Positions 9,134-17,370 of a stretch of DNA of 48,490 bases are shown piece by piece. Under the pieces are notes generated by a model. It was given only the letters and a program-made list of their open reading frames with translations. It had not been told where the DNA came from and did no database searches. This DNA is from Patescibacteria group bacterium. Its GTDB lineage: Bacteria > Patescibacteriota > Patescibacteriia > UBA1558 > S5-K13. The stretch covers positions 1 to 48,490 of the forward strand of contig JAQUXC010000009.1 of NCBI GenBank assembly GCA_028692545.1, in the 5' to 3' direction. The translations under genes and the position numbers were made by a program. Position 1 is the stretch's first letter. Every line of letters starts with the position of its first letter.

Positions 9134-9323
9134 ATTTTACTTTAAAAAATAATTAATTAAACAAATAGCATTATTCATGCTTAAAAGTGTTTAAATATTA
9201 ACATAATAAATAAAATTTTGCAATATGTAGAATATCACAAAATCACTAAAAAGACTTAACTATTACCCAATTAACCTATCCCACAAAACAAGATCCCGCA
9301 ACAATTATAAATTATCATATTTG

Positions 9324-9475
9324 CCTCACCCCCATCCCCTCTCCATCTTTCGACTTCGCTCAAGATAGAGAGGGATGATTGCTTTGATATATAATCTAAG
9401 CTTCTCCCCTCTCCATTATAAATGGAGAGGGGTTGCTCGCCTTGGCATAGCTTTAGCGTAGCCAGGGGGGTGAGG
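9324..9475. repeat. Composite palindromic repeat, copy A, 3' of the second GLUG gene
   Basis: This fills most of the 355-bp gap 9134-9488. The ends are inverted (CCTCACCCCC at 9324 and GGGGGTGAGG at 9475). Inside are a TCTCC/GAGA hairpin with an inner TTCGACTTCGCTCAAGA loop and the perfect hairpin CCCCTCTCC-ATTATAAAT-GGAGAGGGG, about 9407-9432. The exact second hairpin is found again in copy B (12342-12460) in the same orientation. No ORF is seen in it. It is a REP-like element of a kind common in CPR genomes. On the minus strand it could also terminate the rpsB or GLUG transcripts. Confidence 0.7.
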
Positions 9476-9488
9476 TTATTTTATATTT

Positions 9489-12281
9489 CTATTCAACATC
9501 CTCACCTATCGTATAATCCCCAAACAATTCATCTGGTAAATCATGAACTAGTTTATTCCATTCTAATCCATATAATCTAATAGCAACATCTTCTGTCTTT
9601 ATCCATCTTATAGTTCCATTACTTCCTACTAGATATACTTTAGCTACTGTTGGTATTTTAAATAGTATACCAGCATTGTATGGAACATTCTTTCCTAGTG
9701 TATAAGTAGCTAGTTCTTCTTTGGTTATTGTAGTTACAAATGAAAAATCATTATCAAAGTATGAATACCATATCTTCTCATTTGAATATGCATGTCTAAT
9801 ATTGTCAGTATCTACAAAGTACACTGTACTAGTATCCTCTGTCTTTACCCACTTACCTGTTTTCCATATTTTGTTTATTTCTGTTTCATTAATTTCTTCA
9901 TTTTCATTGTTTTCTTCATTATCATTAGTATCTTGTTCTTCATTATCATTATTTTGATTATCATCTGTATTGTTGTTTGTATCATTATTCCATCCTCCAC
10001 CTGTTGATCCAGTTGATGGTCTTGCTATCACATTTACTACTCTTGTAGAAGTACTTGTATTAGTAGCAGTGTCACTTACTACATATGTGACAGTATATGA
10101 TCCTATAGTATTTATATCTACATTACTAGTTGTTACTATATCATTTGTTATATCTCCATCTACTGCATCTGTAGCTGTAGCTCCTTCATCATAATAACTA
10201 TCTCCTTTGTATATTGATAATGGATTTGATCCTAGAATGGTGATGACTGGTGATGTGTTATCAAATATTATTGTATCCGTAGATGTTGCTGAAATATTTC
10301 CAGCTTCATCTTTTATTTTAAAATAAACAGTATTAACACCACTTGTTCCTAATATTTCCCATGTACTAGTAGAATTAGCATAATCTATCCATCCAGTACT
10401 TGTTGTAAATGATTCATAGTTTGATATCATCATCTGCATTGATGTAATAGCTGAATAATTATCACTTGCAGTAAATGTTAATGTTACTGTTGTTGAATTT
10501 GTAGATATATCTCCTGAATCAATTAAAATAGTTGATGTGGGTTGTATTATATCTGCATAATAATTATATGGATAACTACTATTTACAATTCCTGTTGTAT
10601 CATGATACCAAATAGTATCAAAATTCCATCCTACATAAGTAGTAGTACTTGTTTCATCATATGGATATGTCATTTCTAGTGTAGTTCTAGGAGTACCTCT
10701 TCCGTCATTATCTGATTGACCTGATGTTTGTGAGTTGTAGTAGGAGTTGGTGATTGTGCCATAATTAGCTCCAGACAATCCTCCTACAGTAAGCTCTGTT
10801 CCAGTTACACTTCCTGTAGAATAGGAGTTTGAAATTGTTACATAATTAGCCCCTACCAATCCACCGACATAATCACCTGTTCCTGTTACATCTCCTGTAG
10901 AATAGGAGTCTGAAATTGTTGTATAATTATCTCCTACCAATCCACCGACATGATTTCCTGTTCCTGTTACATCTCCTGTAGAATAGGAGTTTGAAATTGT
11001 TGTATAATTATCTCCTACCAATCCACCGACATGATTTCCTGTTCCGATTACACTTCCTGTGGAATATGAGTTTGTTATTGTTGCACCACTATTTCGCCCA
11101 ACTAATCCACCGGCATTGCTTCCTCCATCTACACTTCCTGTGGAATATGAGTTTGTTATTGTTCCACCAGTAACATATCCTATCAACCCACCGACATAGT
11201 CTCCTGTTCCTGTTACATCTCCTGTAGAATATGAGTCTAATATTGTTCCACCAGCAATATATCCTATCAACCCACCGACTTTAGAAGATCCACTTACACT
11301 TCCTGTGGAATATGAGTTTGTTATTGTACTATCATTATATCCAGCCAATCCACCAACATTGCTTCCTCCATCTACACTTCCTGTGGAATATGAGTTTGTT
11401 ATTGTTCTCGCGTTAAATCCAACCAATCCACCGACAACATCTCCTGTTCCACTTACGCTTCCGGTGAAATATGAATTTGTTATTGTTTCATAATTATCTC
11501 CAACCAATCCACCGACATTGCTTCCCCCATTCACATTTCCTGTGGAATATGAGTTTGTTATTGTTGCAACATTTTGTCCAACCAATCCACCGACAACATC
11601 TCCTGTTCCACTTACGCTTCCGGTGAAATATGAATTTGTTATTGTTCCCGCGTTAAATCCAACCAATCCACCGACAACATCTCCTGTTCCACTTACGCTT
11701 CCGGTGAAATATGAATTTGTTATTGTTCCACCATTATTTTGTCCAACCAATCCACCGACTTGAGAAGATCCACTTACACTTCCAGTGAAATATGAATTTG
11801 TTATTGTTGCACCAGTATCAAGTCCAACCAATCCACCGACATACATTGTTCCAGTTATATCAACATCTTCCAGTAATATATCTATTAATATTCCATTACT
11901 CTCTGTATATCCAAATAATCCTATAAAACTCGTTGCTGGCCTATTAATAAACAGGTTTGATATTATATAACTGTTTCCATCAAAATTTCCTATAAATGGT
12001 GCTGTACTTGTTCCTATTGGATTCCATCCTGTTCCACTTGTCATTGCATTTTTAAAGTCTAATACTAAATCATATCCATCTATTAAAGTTTCATCATAAC
12101 TATCTATATCATTGAAATCTAGATCTACGCCCAATTCATAATTACCAGATAAATCATCTCTTACATTGTATAAATCTTGAATACTATCTATAGTCGTAGT
12201 AGCTGCTTTTGTAGTATTTATGTTTATAAAAAACATAAATATAAATACAGAAAAAATTAAATATTTGTTTAGTTTTTTCAT
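9489..12281 (-). CDS. GLUG-repeat surface protein with Ig-like/DUF5011 domains and a CPR-type C-terminal domain
   Basis: 930 residues. Order: signal peptide (to about residue 26, NTTKA); GLUG lead-in (SIQDLYNVRDDLSGNYEL...); 14 GLUG-type repeats ending in T-I-T-N-S-Y (about residues 150-510); an Ig-like domain (about 590-680); a DUF5011-type domain (VDGDITNDIVTTSNVDINTIGSYTVTY is its signature, about 680-750); an acidic Asn/Asp/Glu linker (about 765-805). The last 120 residues carry the WVKTEDTSTVYFVDTDNIRHAY...DLPDELFGDYTIGEDVE type domain that I associate with CPR cell-surface proteins. It is probably a surface adhesin. Repeat units are nearly identical in DNA, so recombination can change their number. 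Its promoter (12482-12509) has a poly-G/C tract. Confidence 0.9.
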   Translation of the reverse strand: MKKLNKYLIFSVFIFMFFININTTKAATTTIDSIQDLYNVRDDLSGNYELGVDLDFNDIDSYDETLIDGYDLVLDFKNAMTSGTGWNPIGTSTAPFIGNFDGNSYIISNLFINRPATSFIGLFGYTESNGILIDILLEDVDITGTMYVGGLVGLDTGATITNSYFTGSVSGSSQVGGLVGQNNGGTITNSYFTGSVSGTGDVVGGLVGFNAGTITNSYFTGSVSGTGDVVGGLVGQNVATITNSYSTGNVNGGSNVGGLVGDNYETITNSYFTGSVSGTGDVVGGLVGFNARTITNSYSTGSVDGGSNVGGLAGYNDSTITNSYSTGSVSGSSKVGGLIGYIAGGTILDSYSTGDVTGTGDYVGGLIGYVTGGTITNSYSTGSVDGGSNAGGLVGRNSGATITNSYSTGSVIGTGNHVGGLVGDNYTTISNSYSTGDVTGTGNHVGGLVGDNYTTISDSYSTGDVTGTGDYVGGLVGANYVTISNSYSTGSVTGTELTVGGLSGANYGTITNSYYNSQTSGQSDNDGRGTPRTTLEMTYPYDETSTTTYVGWNFDTIWYHDTTGIVNSSYPYNYYADIIQPTSTILIDSGDISTNSTTVTLTFTASDNYSAITSMQMMISNYESFTTSTGWIDYANSTSTWEILGTSGVNTVYFKIKDEAGNISATSTDTIIFDNTSPVITILGSNPLSIYKGDSYYDEGATATDAVDGDITNDIVTTSNVDINTIGSYTVTYVVSDTATNTSTSTRVVNVIARPSTGSTGGGWNNDTNNNTDDNQNNDNEEQDTNDNEENNENEEINETEINKIWKTGKWVKTEDTSTVYFVDTDNIRHAYSNEKIWYSYFDNDFSFVTTITKEELATYTLGKNVPYNAGILFKIPTVAKVYLVGSNGTIRWIKTEDVAIRLYGLEWNKLVHDLPDELFGDYTIGEDVE
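10740..11860 (-). repeat. Tandem coding repeats (GLUG units) within the surface-protein gene
   Basis: Fourteen imperfect tandem units of about 75-90 bp. Several are almost identical in DNA: the block encoding GSVSGTGDVVGGLVG appears with nearly the same bases at about 11430-11490, 11600-11660 and 11690-11750. Such identity favours unequal recombination and is also a risk for assembly collapse. Confidence 0.85.
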
Positions 12282-12341
12282 ACTTGTTTTGTTGGATTAT
12301 ATAATCCAATTATTTTATTTATTTAACTTATTAATTAATTT

Positions 12342-12460
12342 CCCCCTCATCCCCAGCCTTTCTCCCATCAGGTCATTCGACCTGAGTAGAGAAAGGCGTT
12401 TGATTATCACCAAACATCCTCCCCTCTCCATTATAAATGGAGAGGGGTTGGGGAGTGAGG
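12342..12460. repeat. Composite palindromic repeat, copy B, 5' of the second GLUG gene
   Basis: Bounded by CCCCCTCATCCCC and GGGGAGTGAGG. It contains a CCTTTCTC/GAGAAAGG hairpin with an inner CAGGTCATTCGACCTG hairpin, then the same CCCCTCTCC-ATTATAAAT-GGAGAGGGG hairpin as copy A. Copies A and B are direct repeats that bracket the GLUG gene. Copy B also separates the gene from its poly-G promoter, giving a leader of about 200 nt. The 139-codon plus frame crossing it has no coding features. Confidence 0.7.
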
Positions 12461-12481
12461 AAAGAATTTTAATATATAATT

Positions 12482-12509
12482 ATTATATCACAAAATATGA
12501 GGGGGGGGG
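12482..12509 (-). promoter_or_regulatory. Extended -10 promoter with a 9-bp poly-G/C tract, putative phase-variable promoter 2
   Basis: On the minus strand nine C (12509-12501), then 13 nt and the extended -10 TGATATAAT (TATAAT at 12487-12482). The spacer differs from promoter 1 only by one missing A. These are the only G or C runs longer than six that I saw in the window, and both precede GLUG genes. Confidence 0.6.
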
Positions 12510-12554
12510 TAGAAATGGATTTGATTTTATTAGAAATATCTGCTATTATCTTTC

Positions 12555-12560
12555 TATAAT
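12555..12560 (+). promoter_or_regulatory. -10 box of rpmE
   Basis: TATAAT lies 20 nt before the rpmE ATG in otherwise A/T-rich DNA. No convincing -35 is seen. It is divergent from the GLUG promoter at 12482-12509, about 45 bp away. Confidence 0.4.
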
Positions 12561-12580
12561 TACAATAATTAAGAAATTAT

Positions 12581-12871
12581 ATGAAAAAGGATATACACCC
12601 AAAATACAACAAAACAAAGGTAAAATGTACTTGTGGTAATAGTTTTGAAATTGGATCAACTCTTGAAACATTAAACATAGAAATATGTTCTAAGTGTCAT
12701 CCATTCTATACTGGCAAACAAAAACTTATAGATGATGCTGGAGTTATTAATAAATATCAAAAGAGAATTGCAAGCCAAGCCAATATAGCAAAAGATAAAA
12801 TTGGTAAAAAAGCAAAAAAAGTAAGACAAATTACAAAAAAAGTCAATAATGCAAAGGGTAATAAAAAATAA
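12581..12871 (+). CDS. rpmE: 50S ribosomal protein L31 (zinc-binding form)
   Basis: 96 residues. The start MKKDIHPKYNKTKVKCTCGNSFEIGST is typical of L31. The zinc cysteines are present as CTCG and later CSKCHPFYTGKQK. A lysine-rich tail of about 25 residues extends beyond the usual L31 length. It is followed by a terminator and then prfA; rpmE-prfA-prmC is a common bacterial order. Confidence 0.95.
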   Translation: MKKDIHPKYNKTKVKCTCGNSFEIGSTLETLNIEICSKCHPFYTGKQKLIDDAGVINKYQKRIASQANIAKDKIGKKAKKVRQITKKVNNAKGNKK

Positions 12872-12887
12872 CGTTTTTAGTATAAAA

Positions 12888-12924
12888 AAACACTCTACAT
12901 ATTTATTATAAAGAGTGTTTTTTG
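12888..12924 (+). terminator. Terminator between rpmE and prfA
   Basis: AAACACTCT (12888-12896) pairs with AGAGTGTTT (12912-12920), followed by a T run. It ends the rpmE transcript; prfA then has its own -10 box directly after it. Confidence 0.8.
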
Positions 12925-12925
12925 T

Positions 12926-12931
12926 TATAAT
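12926..12931 (+). promoter_or_regulatory. -10 box of prfA, predicted leaderless start
   Basis: TATAAT preceded by TGT (12923-12925 is TGT) lies only 6 nt before the ATG at 12938. Transcription would start at or within a base of the A of ATG, so the prfA mRNA is probably leaderless. Confidence 0.6.
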
Positions 12932-12937
12932 AAACTT

Positions 12938-13996
12938 ATGACAAATATAAGCCCAGAAAAAATAGAACAAATTAAACAGGAGTTATTACGCCTTGAATCT
13001 GAAATGAATAATCCAGATATTTTTAATGATAGAAAAAAATCAGAAGAATTGGCAAAAAAATATGCTGAAATAAAAAAAACACATGAAAATATTGTACAAA
13101 TTCAAAATATTGAATCACAAATATTAGAGTGTGAAACAATAATAAAATCCGACGATGAAGAAATGATAAATATGGCACAGTCTGAAAAAGAAAGATTAGA
13201 AAAAATATTACAAAAATTAGATATAGAAACAGATGAAATGATAAATCCATCATCCCCGCTTGATAAAAAAAATGCGATTATGGAAATTCGTGCTGGAACT
13301 GGTGGTGATGAATCAGCGCTTTTTGGAGCAGATTTGTTTAGGATGTATTCAAGATATGCAGAAAAAAACAATTTGAAAATAGAAATAATAAGTGAAAGTC
13401 GTACAGAGATTGGCGGATTTAAAGAAATTATATTTTTGATAAAAGGAGAAAGACCTTTTGGAAAACTCAAATATGAAAGTGGCGTACATCGTGTTCAGCG
13501 TGTACCAGAAACAGAAAAAGCAGGAAGAATACATACTTCAGCTGCTACAGTTGCGGTTCTTCCTGAAGCAGAAGATGTGGATATAAAGATAGAAGAAAAG
13601 GATATAAGAATAGATACATTCTGCTCAAGCGGTGCTGGTGGTCAATCAGTAAATACAACATATTCTGCTGTTCGTATTACTCATATGGCATCTGGACTTG
13701 TAGTTTCATGCCAGGATGAAAGATCTCAAACTCAAAATAGAGAAAAAGCAATGCAAATTTTGAAATCCCGCTTACTTGCCTTTGAAGAAGAAAAAAGAAT
13801 GAGGGAGTTATCAGAGACTAGAAAATCCCAAGTAGGAACTGGTGATAGATCTGAAAAAATAAGAACCTACAATTATCCTCAAAATAGAGTAACTGATCAT
13901 AGAATAAATTTGACTTCACATAATCTAGATAGAGTTCTTGATGGTGATATTGATGAATTCATTTTGAAACTAAAAGAATATTATAAAAATGGATAA
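12938..13996 (+). CDS. prfA: Peptide chain release factor 1
   Basis: 352 residues, full length. It terminates translation at UAA and UAG. The stop-codon-reading P-x-T motif is seen as PET in HRVQRVPETEKAGRIHTSA, and the catalytic GGQ is in CSSGAGGQSVNTTYSAVRITH. It overlaps prmC by 8 nt (ATGGATAA), which fits the partnership: PrmC methylates the GGQ glutamine. No SD sequence; a -10 box 6 nt upstream suggests a leaderless mRNA. Confidence 0.97.
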   Translation: MTNISPEKIEQIKQELLRLESEMNNPDIFNDRKKSEELAKKYAEIKKTHENIVQIQNIESQILECETIIKSDDEEMINMAQSEKERLEKILQKLDIETDEMINPSSPLDKKNAIMEIRAGTGGDESALFGADLFRMYSRYAEKNNLKIEIISESRTEIGGFKEIIFLIKGERPFGKLKYESGVHRVQRVPETEKAGRIHTSAATVAVLPEAEDVDIKIEEKDIRIDTFCSSGAGGQSVNTTYSAVRITHMASGLVVSCQDERSQTQNREKAMQILKSRLLAFEEEKRMRELSETRKSQVGTGDRSEKIRTYNYPQNRVTDHRINLTSHNLDRVLDGDIDEFILKLKEYYKNG

Positions 13997-14828
13997 TCAA
14001 ATTAGAGAAATATTGATCTGGGGAACAAAAAAATTAAATAATTATAAAATAAATTCAGCATATCTAGATGCTGAATTATTATTATCATTTGTCTTAAAAA
14101 AATCAAAAGAATTTCTCTATACATATCCTGATTTCAAATTAAATAAATATCAAATTAAAAATTACAAAAAACTTATTCAAAAAAGAAGCAAAAATTATCC
14201 GATTGCATATATATTAGGGTACAAGGAATTTTTTGGAATAAAATTTATTGTAAATGAAGATGTACTTATCCCAAGACCAGAAACAGAGTTATTAGTAGAA
14301 GAGGTTTTGAAAATTTACAACGTCGGACGTTGTCAACGTCCGACGTTGCTAGAAATAGGAACCGGCTCTGGGTGTATTTCTATTGCACTTTCAAAAAACG
14401 GAGTAAAAAATATTACAGCAACAGATATATCAGAAAAAGCTTTAAAAATTACTAAGAAAAATTCAAAATTAAATAATATAAAAAATATAAAATTTGTAAA
14501 AAGTGATTTACTAAAAAATTTGAAAGACACAAAATCGGATATAATAATAGCAAATCTTCCTTATTTAGAAAATAATTACAAAGAAAAATCTATAAAATAT
14601 GAACCTAGCTTAGCACTCTACTCCAAAGATAATGGATTGTATCATTACAAAAAACTATTTAAAGAAATAAAAGAATTAGAATACAAACCAAAATATATTT
14701 TTATAGAATTAAATCCTGAACAATTTAAACCTCTGACTTCTTTTATAAAAAATCTTTTTCCTAAATCAAAAATAGAAAACAAAAAAGACCTGACAGGTAT
14801 TTTAAGAATTATAATTGTAGAGTTGTAA
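13989..14828 (+). CDS. prmC: Release factor glutamine methyltransferase PrmC/HemK
   Basis: 279 residues. It transfers a methyl group from SAM to the GGQ glutamine of release factors. The N-terminal helical substrate domain is followed by the SAM motif LEIGTGSGCISIAL. The catalytic motif reads NLPY instead of the usual NPPY. A palindrome (14318-14348) adds about ten residues (YNVGRCQRPT region, residues 109-120) just before the SAM motif, without breaking the frame. The start overlaps the prfA stop region. Confidence 0.93.
   Translation: MDNQIREILIWGTKKLNNYKINSAYLDAELLLSFVLKKSKEFLYTYPDFKLNKYQIKNYKKLIQKRSKNYPIAYILGYKEFFGIKFIVNEDVLIPRPETELLVEEVLKIYNVGRCQRPTLLEIGTGSGCISIALSKNGVKNITATDISEKALKITKKNSKLNNIKNIKFVKSDLLKNLKDTKSDIIIANLPYLENNYKEKSIKYEPSLALYSKDNGLYHYKKLFKEIKELEYKPKYIFIELNPEQFKPLTSFIKNLFPKSKIENKKDLTGILRIIIVEL
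14318..14348. repeat. 31-bp perfect palindrome inside prmC
   Basis: Two 15-base arms, CAACGTCGGACGTTG (14318-14332) and its reverse complement (14334-14348), around one T. Each arm is itself nearly palindromic. It is far richer in GC than the surrounding gene and sits in the loop between the N-terminal domain and the SAM motif. It looks like a small palindromic element inserted in frame, comparable in kind to Rickettsia palindromic elements. Confidence 0.8.
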
Positions 14829-14835
14829 GATTCTA

Positions 14836-15618
14836 TTACTCAATTGTCCTATTAAATACATTTACAGCTTGTCTCCCAGTTTCTTCTGGGGATATTCCTG
14901 CATCAATATATTCTACTTTTGTGCCACGTGATGTAAAAATATTTTTAAATTCTTCACTTTCGTAAAGAGGTTTGAGTTGTAATTGAAATTCCAAATTTTC
15001 AAACCCACAGTTATCATCTTTTTCCAATCTATTTTTTAATCTTTCCATGAGTTCTTCTACATTTTTTATTGTAGGAATTATAAGTAAATCTGGTGGATTA
15101 TCAAGTGTAAATTTGTTTCCTTCTAGGTTTATTATTTCTTCAACGCTCAATTCTGTTTCTTTTTGTATTTTAGATTGTAAAAATTGATATGTAATAGACG
15201 TAGAAACACTTCTTGATTGAATAACTATTTTTCCTTTCTCAAGTGCTGGCAAAATTACTCTTTTGTATAACACCAATCTATCACCAGCATAACATGATGC
15301 AGTAAAATGTGCAGAATATTTTCTTCCGAGCTTACTTATGACTTCATCTCTAATTGTTTTTCCAATTCCAGTAAATGTTGGCTCAGAAGATCTAATAACA
15401 TCATAATCATCCAAATTTACAAAATATGGATTTTCTTTTCCTTGAATTGTTTTATTTTCAAAATCTGGATGAAAATGCATTTCTCTCCAATATCTATCTA
15501 AATCTAACACTCTTTTTCCTTGCGATAATAAAAAGTCAATAATTGCACTTATACCAGTGCCTTTTCCAATACCATCAAGCCCATCAATAACAATAAATTT
15601 TCCTTTTTTATCTTGCAT
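14836..15618 (-). CDS. tmk: Thymidylate kinase-like protein
   Basis: 260 residues, about 50 longer than usual dTMP kinases. The P-loop is GLDGIGKGTG (residues 13-22), matching the GxDGxGKxT form of the family. The segment NPPDLLIIPTIKNVEELMERLKNR matches the usual PDL-x-hydrophobic strand and LID helix. The DRY-type motif before the SSLAYQ segment is altered: here it reads SRSVSTSITYQ, so the aspartate is missing. It is the last gene of the dTMP operon, its start codon touching the folA stop (shared base 15618). dTMP to dTDP is the expected reaction; a related nucleotide kinase is the alternative. Confidence 0.75.
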   Translation of the reverse strand: MQDKKGKFIVIDGLDGIGKGTGISAIIDFLLSQGKRVLDLDRYWREMHFHPDFENKTIQGKENPYFVNLDDYDVIRSSEPTFTGIGKTIRDEVISKLGRKYSAHFTASCYAGDRLVLYKRVILPALEKGKIVIQSRSVSTSITYQFLQSKIQKETELSVEEIINLEGNKFTLDNPPDLLIIPTIKNVEELMERLKNRLEKDDNCGFENLEFQLQLKPLYESEEFKNIFTSRGTKVEYIDAGISPEETGRQAVNVFNRTIE

Positions 15619-16097
15619 TATTTTGTAAATTCAACAAATTTATATTTATAATTATCATTTTCAAAATGTTCTTCTTTTGTAATATTTTTAAATTCTGAAT
15701 AATCTGGAAAATATGTATCTGCATCTTCAACTATTTCATTTACAATTGTAAGATATAATTTATCTGCCAAATTTATTGTCTGAGCATAAATACTTCCTCC
15801 ACCTATTACAAAAACTTCTTCACTATCTAATTCTTTTGCTTTTGTAATTGCCTCATCAAGCGAAGTAAATACCAAGCAATTTTCTATTTCCATTTTTTCC
15901 TTGCTTAATATTATGTTTGTTCTTTTTGGAAGAGGTCTACCTATTGAATTATAAGTATTCAAACCCATTATTACAGGATGTCCTTCTGTAATATTCTTGA
16001 AGTGTTCCAAATCTTCAGGAATATCAAAAAGTAGTTTATTGTTTTTTCCAATTGCATTATTTAGAGAAATTGCGCATATTATACTTAATTTTGTCAT
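15618..16097 (-). CDS. folA: Dihydrofolate reductase
   Basis: 159 residues, standard length. It reduces dihydrofolate to tetrahydrofolate with NADPH, regenerating the cofactor oxidised by ThyA. Visible motifs are AISLNNAIGKNN, IPEDLEHFK (with the catalytic acidic residue), VIMGLNTYNSIG and FVIGGGSIYAQ. The tryptophan usual in the DNxLPW loop is phenylalanine (KLLFDIPED). It directly follows thyA. Confidence 0.95.
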   Translation of the reverse strand: MTKLSIICAISLNNAIGKNNKLLFDIPEDLEHFKNITEGHPVIMGLNTYNSIGRPLPKRTNIILSKEKMEIENCLVFTSLDEAITKAKELDSEEVFVIGGGSIYAQTINLADKLYLTIVNEIVEDADTYFPDYSEFKNITKEEHFENDNYKYKFVEFTK

Positions 16098-16115
16098 ATT
16101 ATAATAATTAATTTT

Positions 16116-16928
16116 TTAAATTGCTATTGGGGCTTTTATTCCTGGATCTGGATTGTAGTCTACAAGCTCAAAATCTTCAAATTGAAATCCAAAAATATCT
16201 TTTACATCTTTGTTTATTTTCATAATAGGTAATTCTTTTGGAATTCTTGATAGTTGCAAATTTACTTGATCAAAATGATTTTTGTATATATGAACATCAC
16301 CAAAAGTGTGTACAAATTCACCAGGCTTCAAATCACAAACTTGTGCCATCATCATTGTAAGAAGTGAATAAGACGCAATATTGAAAGGAACGCCAAGAAA
16401 AAAATCTGCACTTCTCTGATAAAGCTGACAAGACAATTTTCCATCGCTTACATAAAATTGAAATAATGAATGACATGGTGGTGGTGCAGATTTTTTGCCT
16501 TTTATAAGCATTTGAAGATCTCCAACATTCCATCCACTTACAATAATTCTTCTTGAATTTGGATTATTTTTTATTTCATCAACCACGTTTTGAATTTGAT
16601 TTATTTTTGTGCCATCACTCGCCTGCCACGCAGTCCATTGTTTACCATAAATCGGACCCAAATCTCCATTTGAATCTGCCCATTCATCCCAAATACTCAC
16701 ACCATTATCATTTAAATATTTTATATTTGTATCACCCTTCAAAAACCACAATAATTCATAAATAATAGATCTTAAATGAACTTTTTTTGTAGTTAAAAGT
16801 GGAAATTTTTCAGATATATCAAATCTCATCTGAGCACCAAAAATACCACGAGTTCCGACACCAGTCCTGTCCTCTCTGTCACTCCCCTCGTCCATTATTT
16901 TTTTCATCAAATCTAAATATTGTTTCAT
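16116..16928 (-). CDS. thyA: Thymidylate synthase ThyA
   Basis: 270 residues, close to E. coli ThyA (264). It converts dUMP to dTMP with methylene-tetrahydrofolate. The catalytic cysteine lies in [13 protein letters not shown]. Other signatures are [35 protein letters not shown] and [19 protein letters not shown]. It sits between the dUTPase, which supplies dUMP, and folA, which recycles folate. Confidence 0.98.
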   Translation of the reverse strand: MKQYLDLMKKIMDEGSDREDRTGVGTRGIFGAQMRFDISEKFPLLTTKKVHLRSIIYELLWFLKGDTNIKYLNDNGVSIWDEWADSNGDLGPIYGKQWTAWQASDGTKINQIQNVVDEIKNNPNSRRIIVSGWNVGDLQMLIKGKKSAPPPCHSLFQFYVSDGKLSCQLYQRSADFFLGVPFNIASYSLLTMMMAQVCDLKPGEFVHTFGDVHIYKNHFDQVNLQLSRIPKELPIMKINKDVKDIFGFQFEDFELVDYNPDPGIKAPIAI

Positions 16929-16941
16929 AAATATAAATTAT

Positions 16942-17370
16942 TTATTTTCCTGTACTTCCCCATCTTCCGTGACCTCTTTTTGTATCACTTAGCTCATCAA
17001 CTTCTATCATTTCAGCTGTAATAATTGGTTGAATCAAAAATTGTGCTATCTTATCACCTTTTTTAAATTCATAAAAATTTTTTCCTAAATTAAAAATACA
17101 AATTTTGTATTCTCCTCTATAAGTATATTCAAAAACTCCACCCATTACTTTTAAATCATATAAATTTGAAATTCTTCCTTTGTCCCAAATCAAAGAACAA
17201 TAGCCTTCTGGAATTTCAAGTGCAAAACCAGTATGAAAAATATGCTTTTCTCCTGGCTTTATAATAGCATCTTCACGACTATAAATATCAAGCCCAGCAT
17301 CACCCTCTAGTGCATAAGAAGGAGTAATTACATCTTCGTATAATTTTTTAATTTTTATTTTTAATTTCAT
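16942..17370 (-). CDS. dut: dUTP diphosphatase
   Basis: 142 residues, trimeric dUTPase length. It hydrolyses dUTP to dUMP, feeding ThyA and keeping uracil out of DNA. All five motifs can be traced: GDAGLDIYS, PGEKHIFHTGFALEIP, the GVFEYTYRGEY beta-hairpin, KGDKIAQFLI, and RGHGRWGSTGK at the C-terminus. The phenylalanine usual in the last motif is tryptophan. It overlaps the upstream kinase gene by 23 nt. Confidence 0.93.
   Translation of the reverse strand: MKLKIKIKKLYEDVITPSYALEGDAGLDIYSREDAIIKPGEKHIFHTGFALEIPEGYCSLIWDKGRISNLYDLKVMGGVFEYTYRGEYKICIFNLGKNFYEFKKGDKIAQFLIQPIITAEMIEVDELSDTKRGHGRWGSTGK

Noticed and set aside
10740-11860. Second CRISPR-like repeat array
   Set aside because: These are in-frame GLUG repeats with synonymous and conservative differences.
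12220-12639. 139-codon plus-strand ORF before rpmE
   Set aside because: It runs through the composite palindromic repeat and the poly-G tract, has no domain or SD, and overlaps the starts of two real genes.
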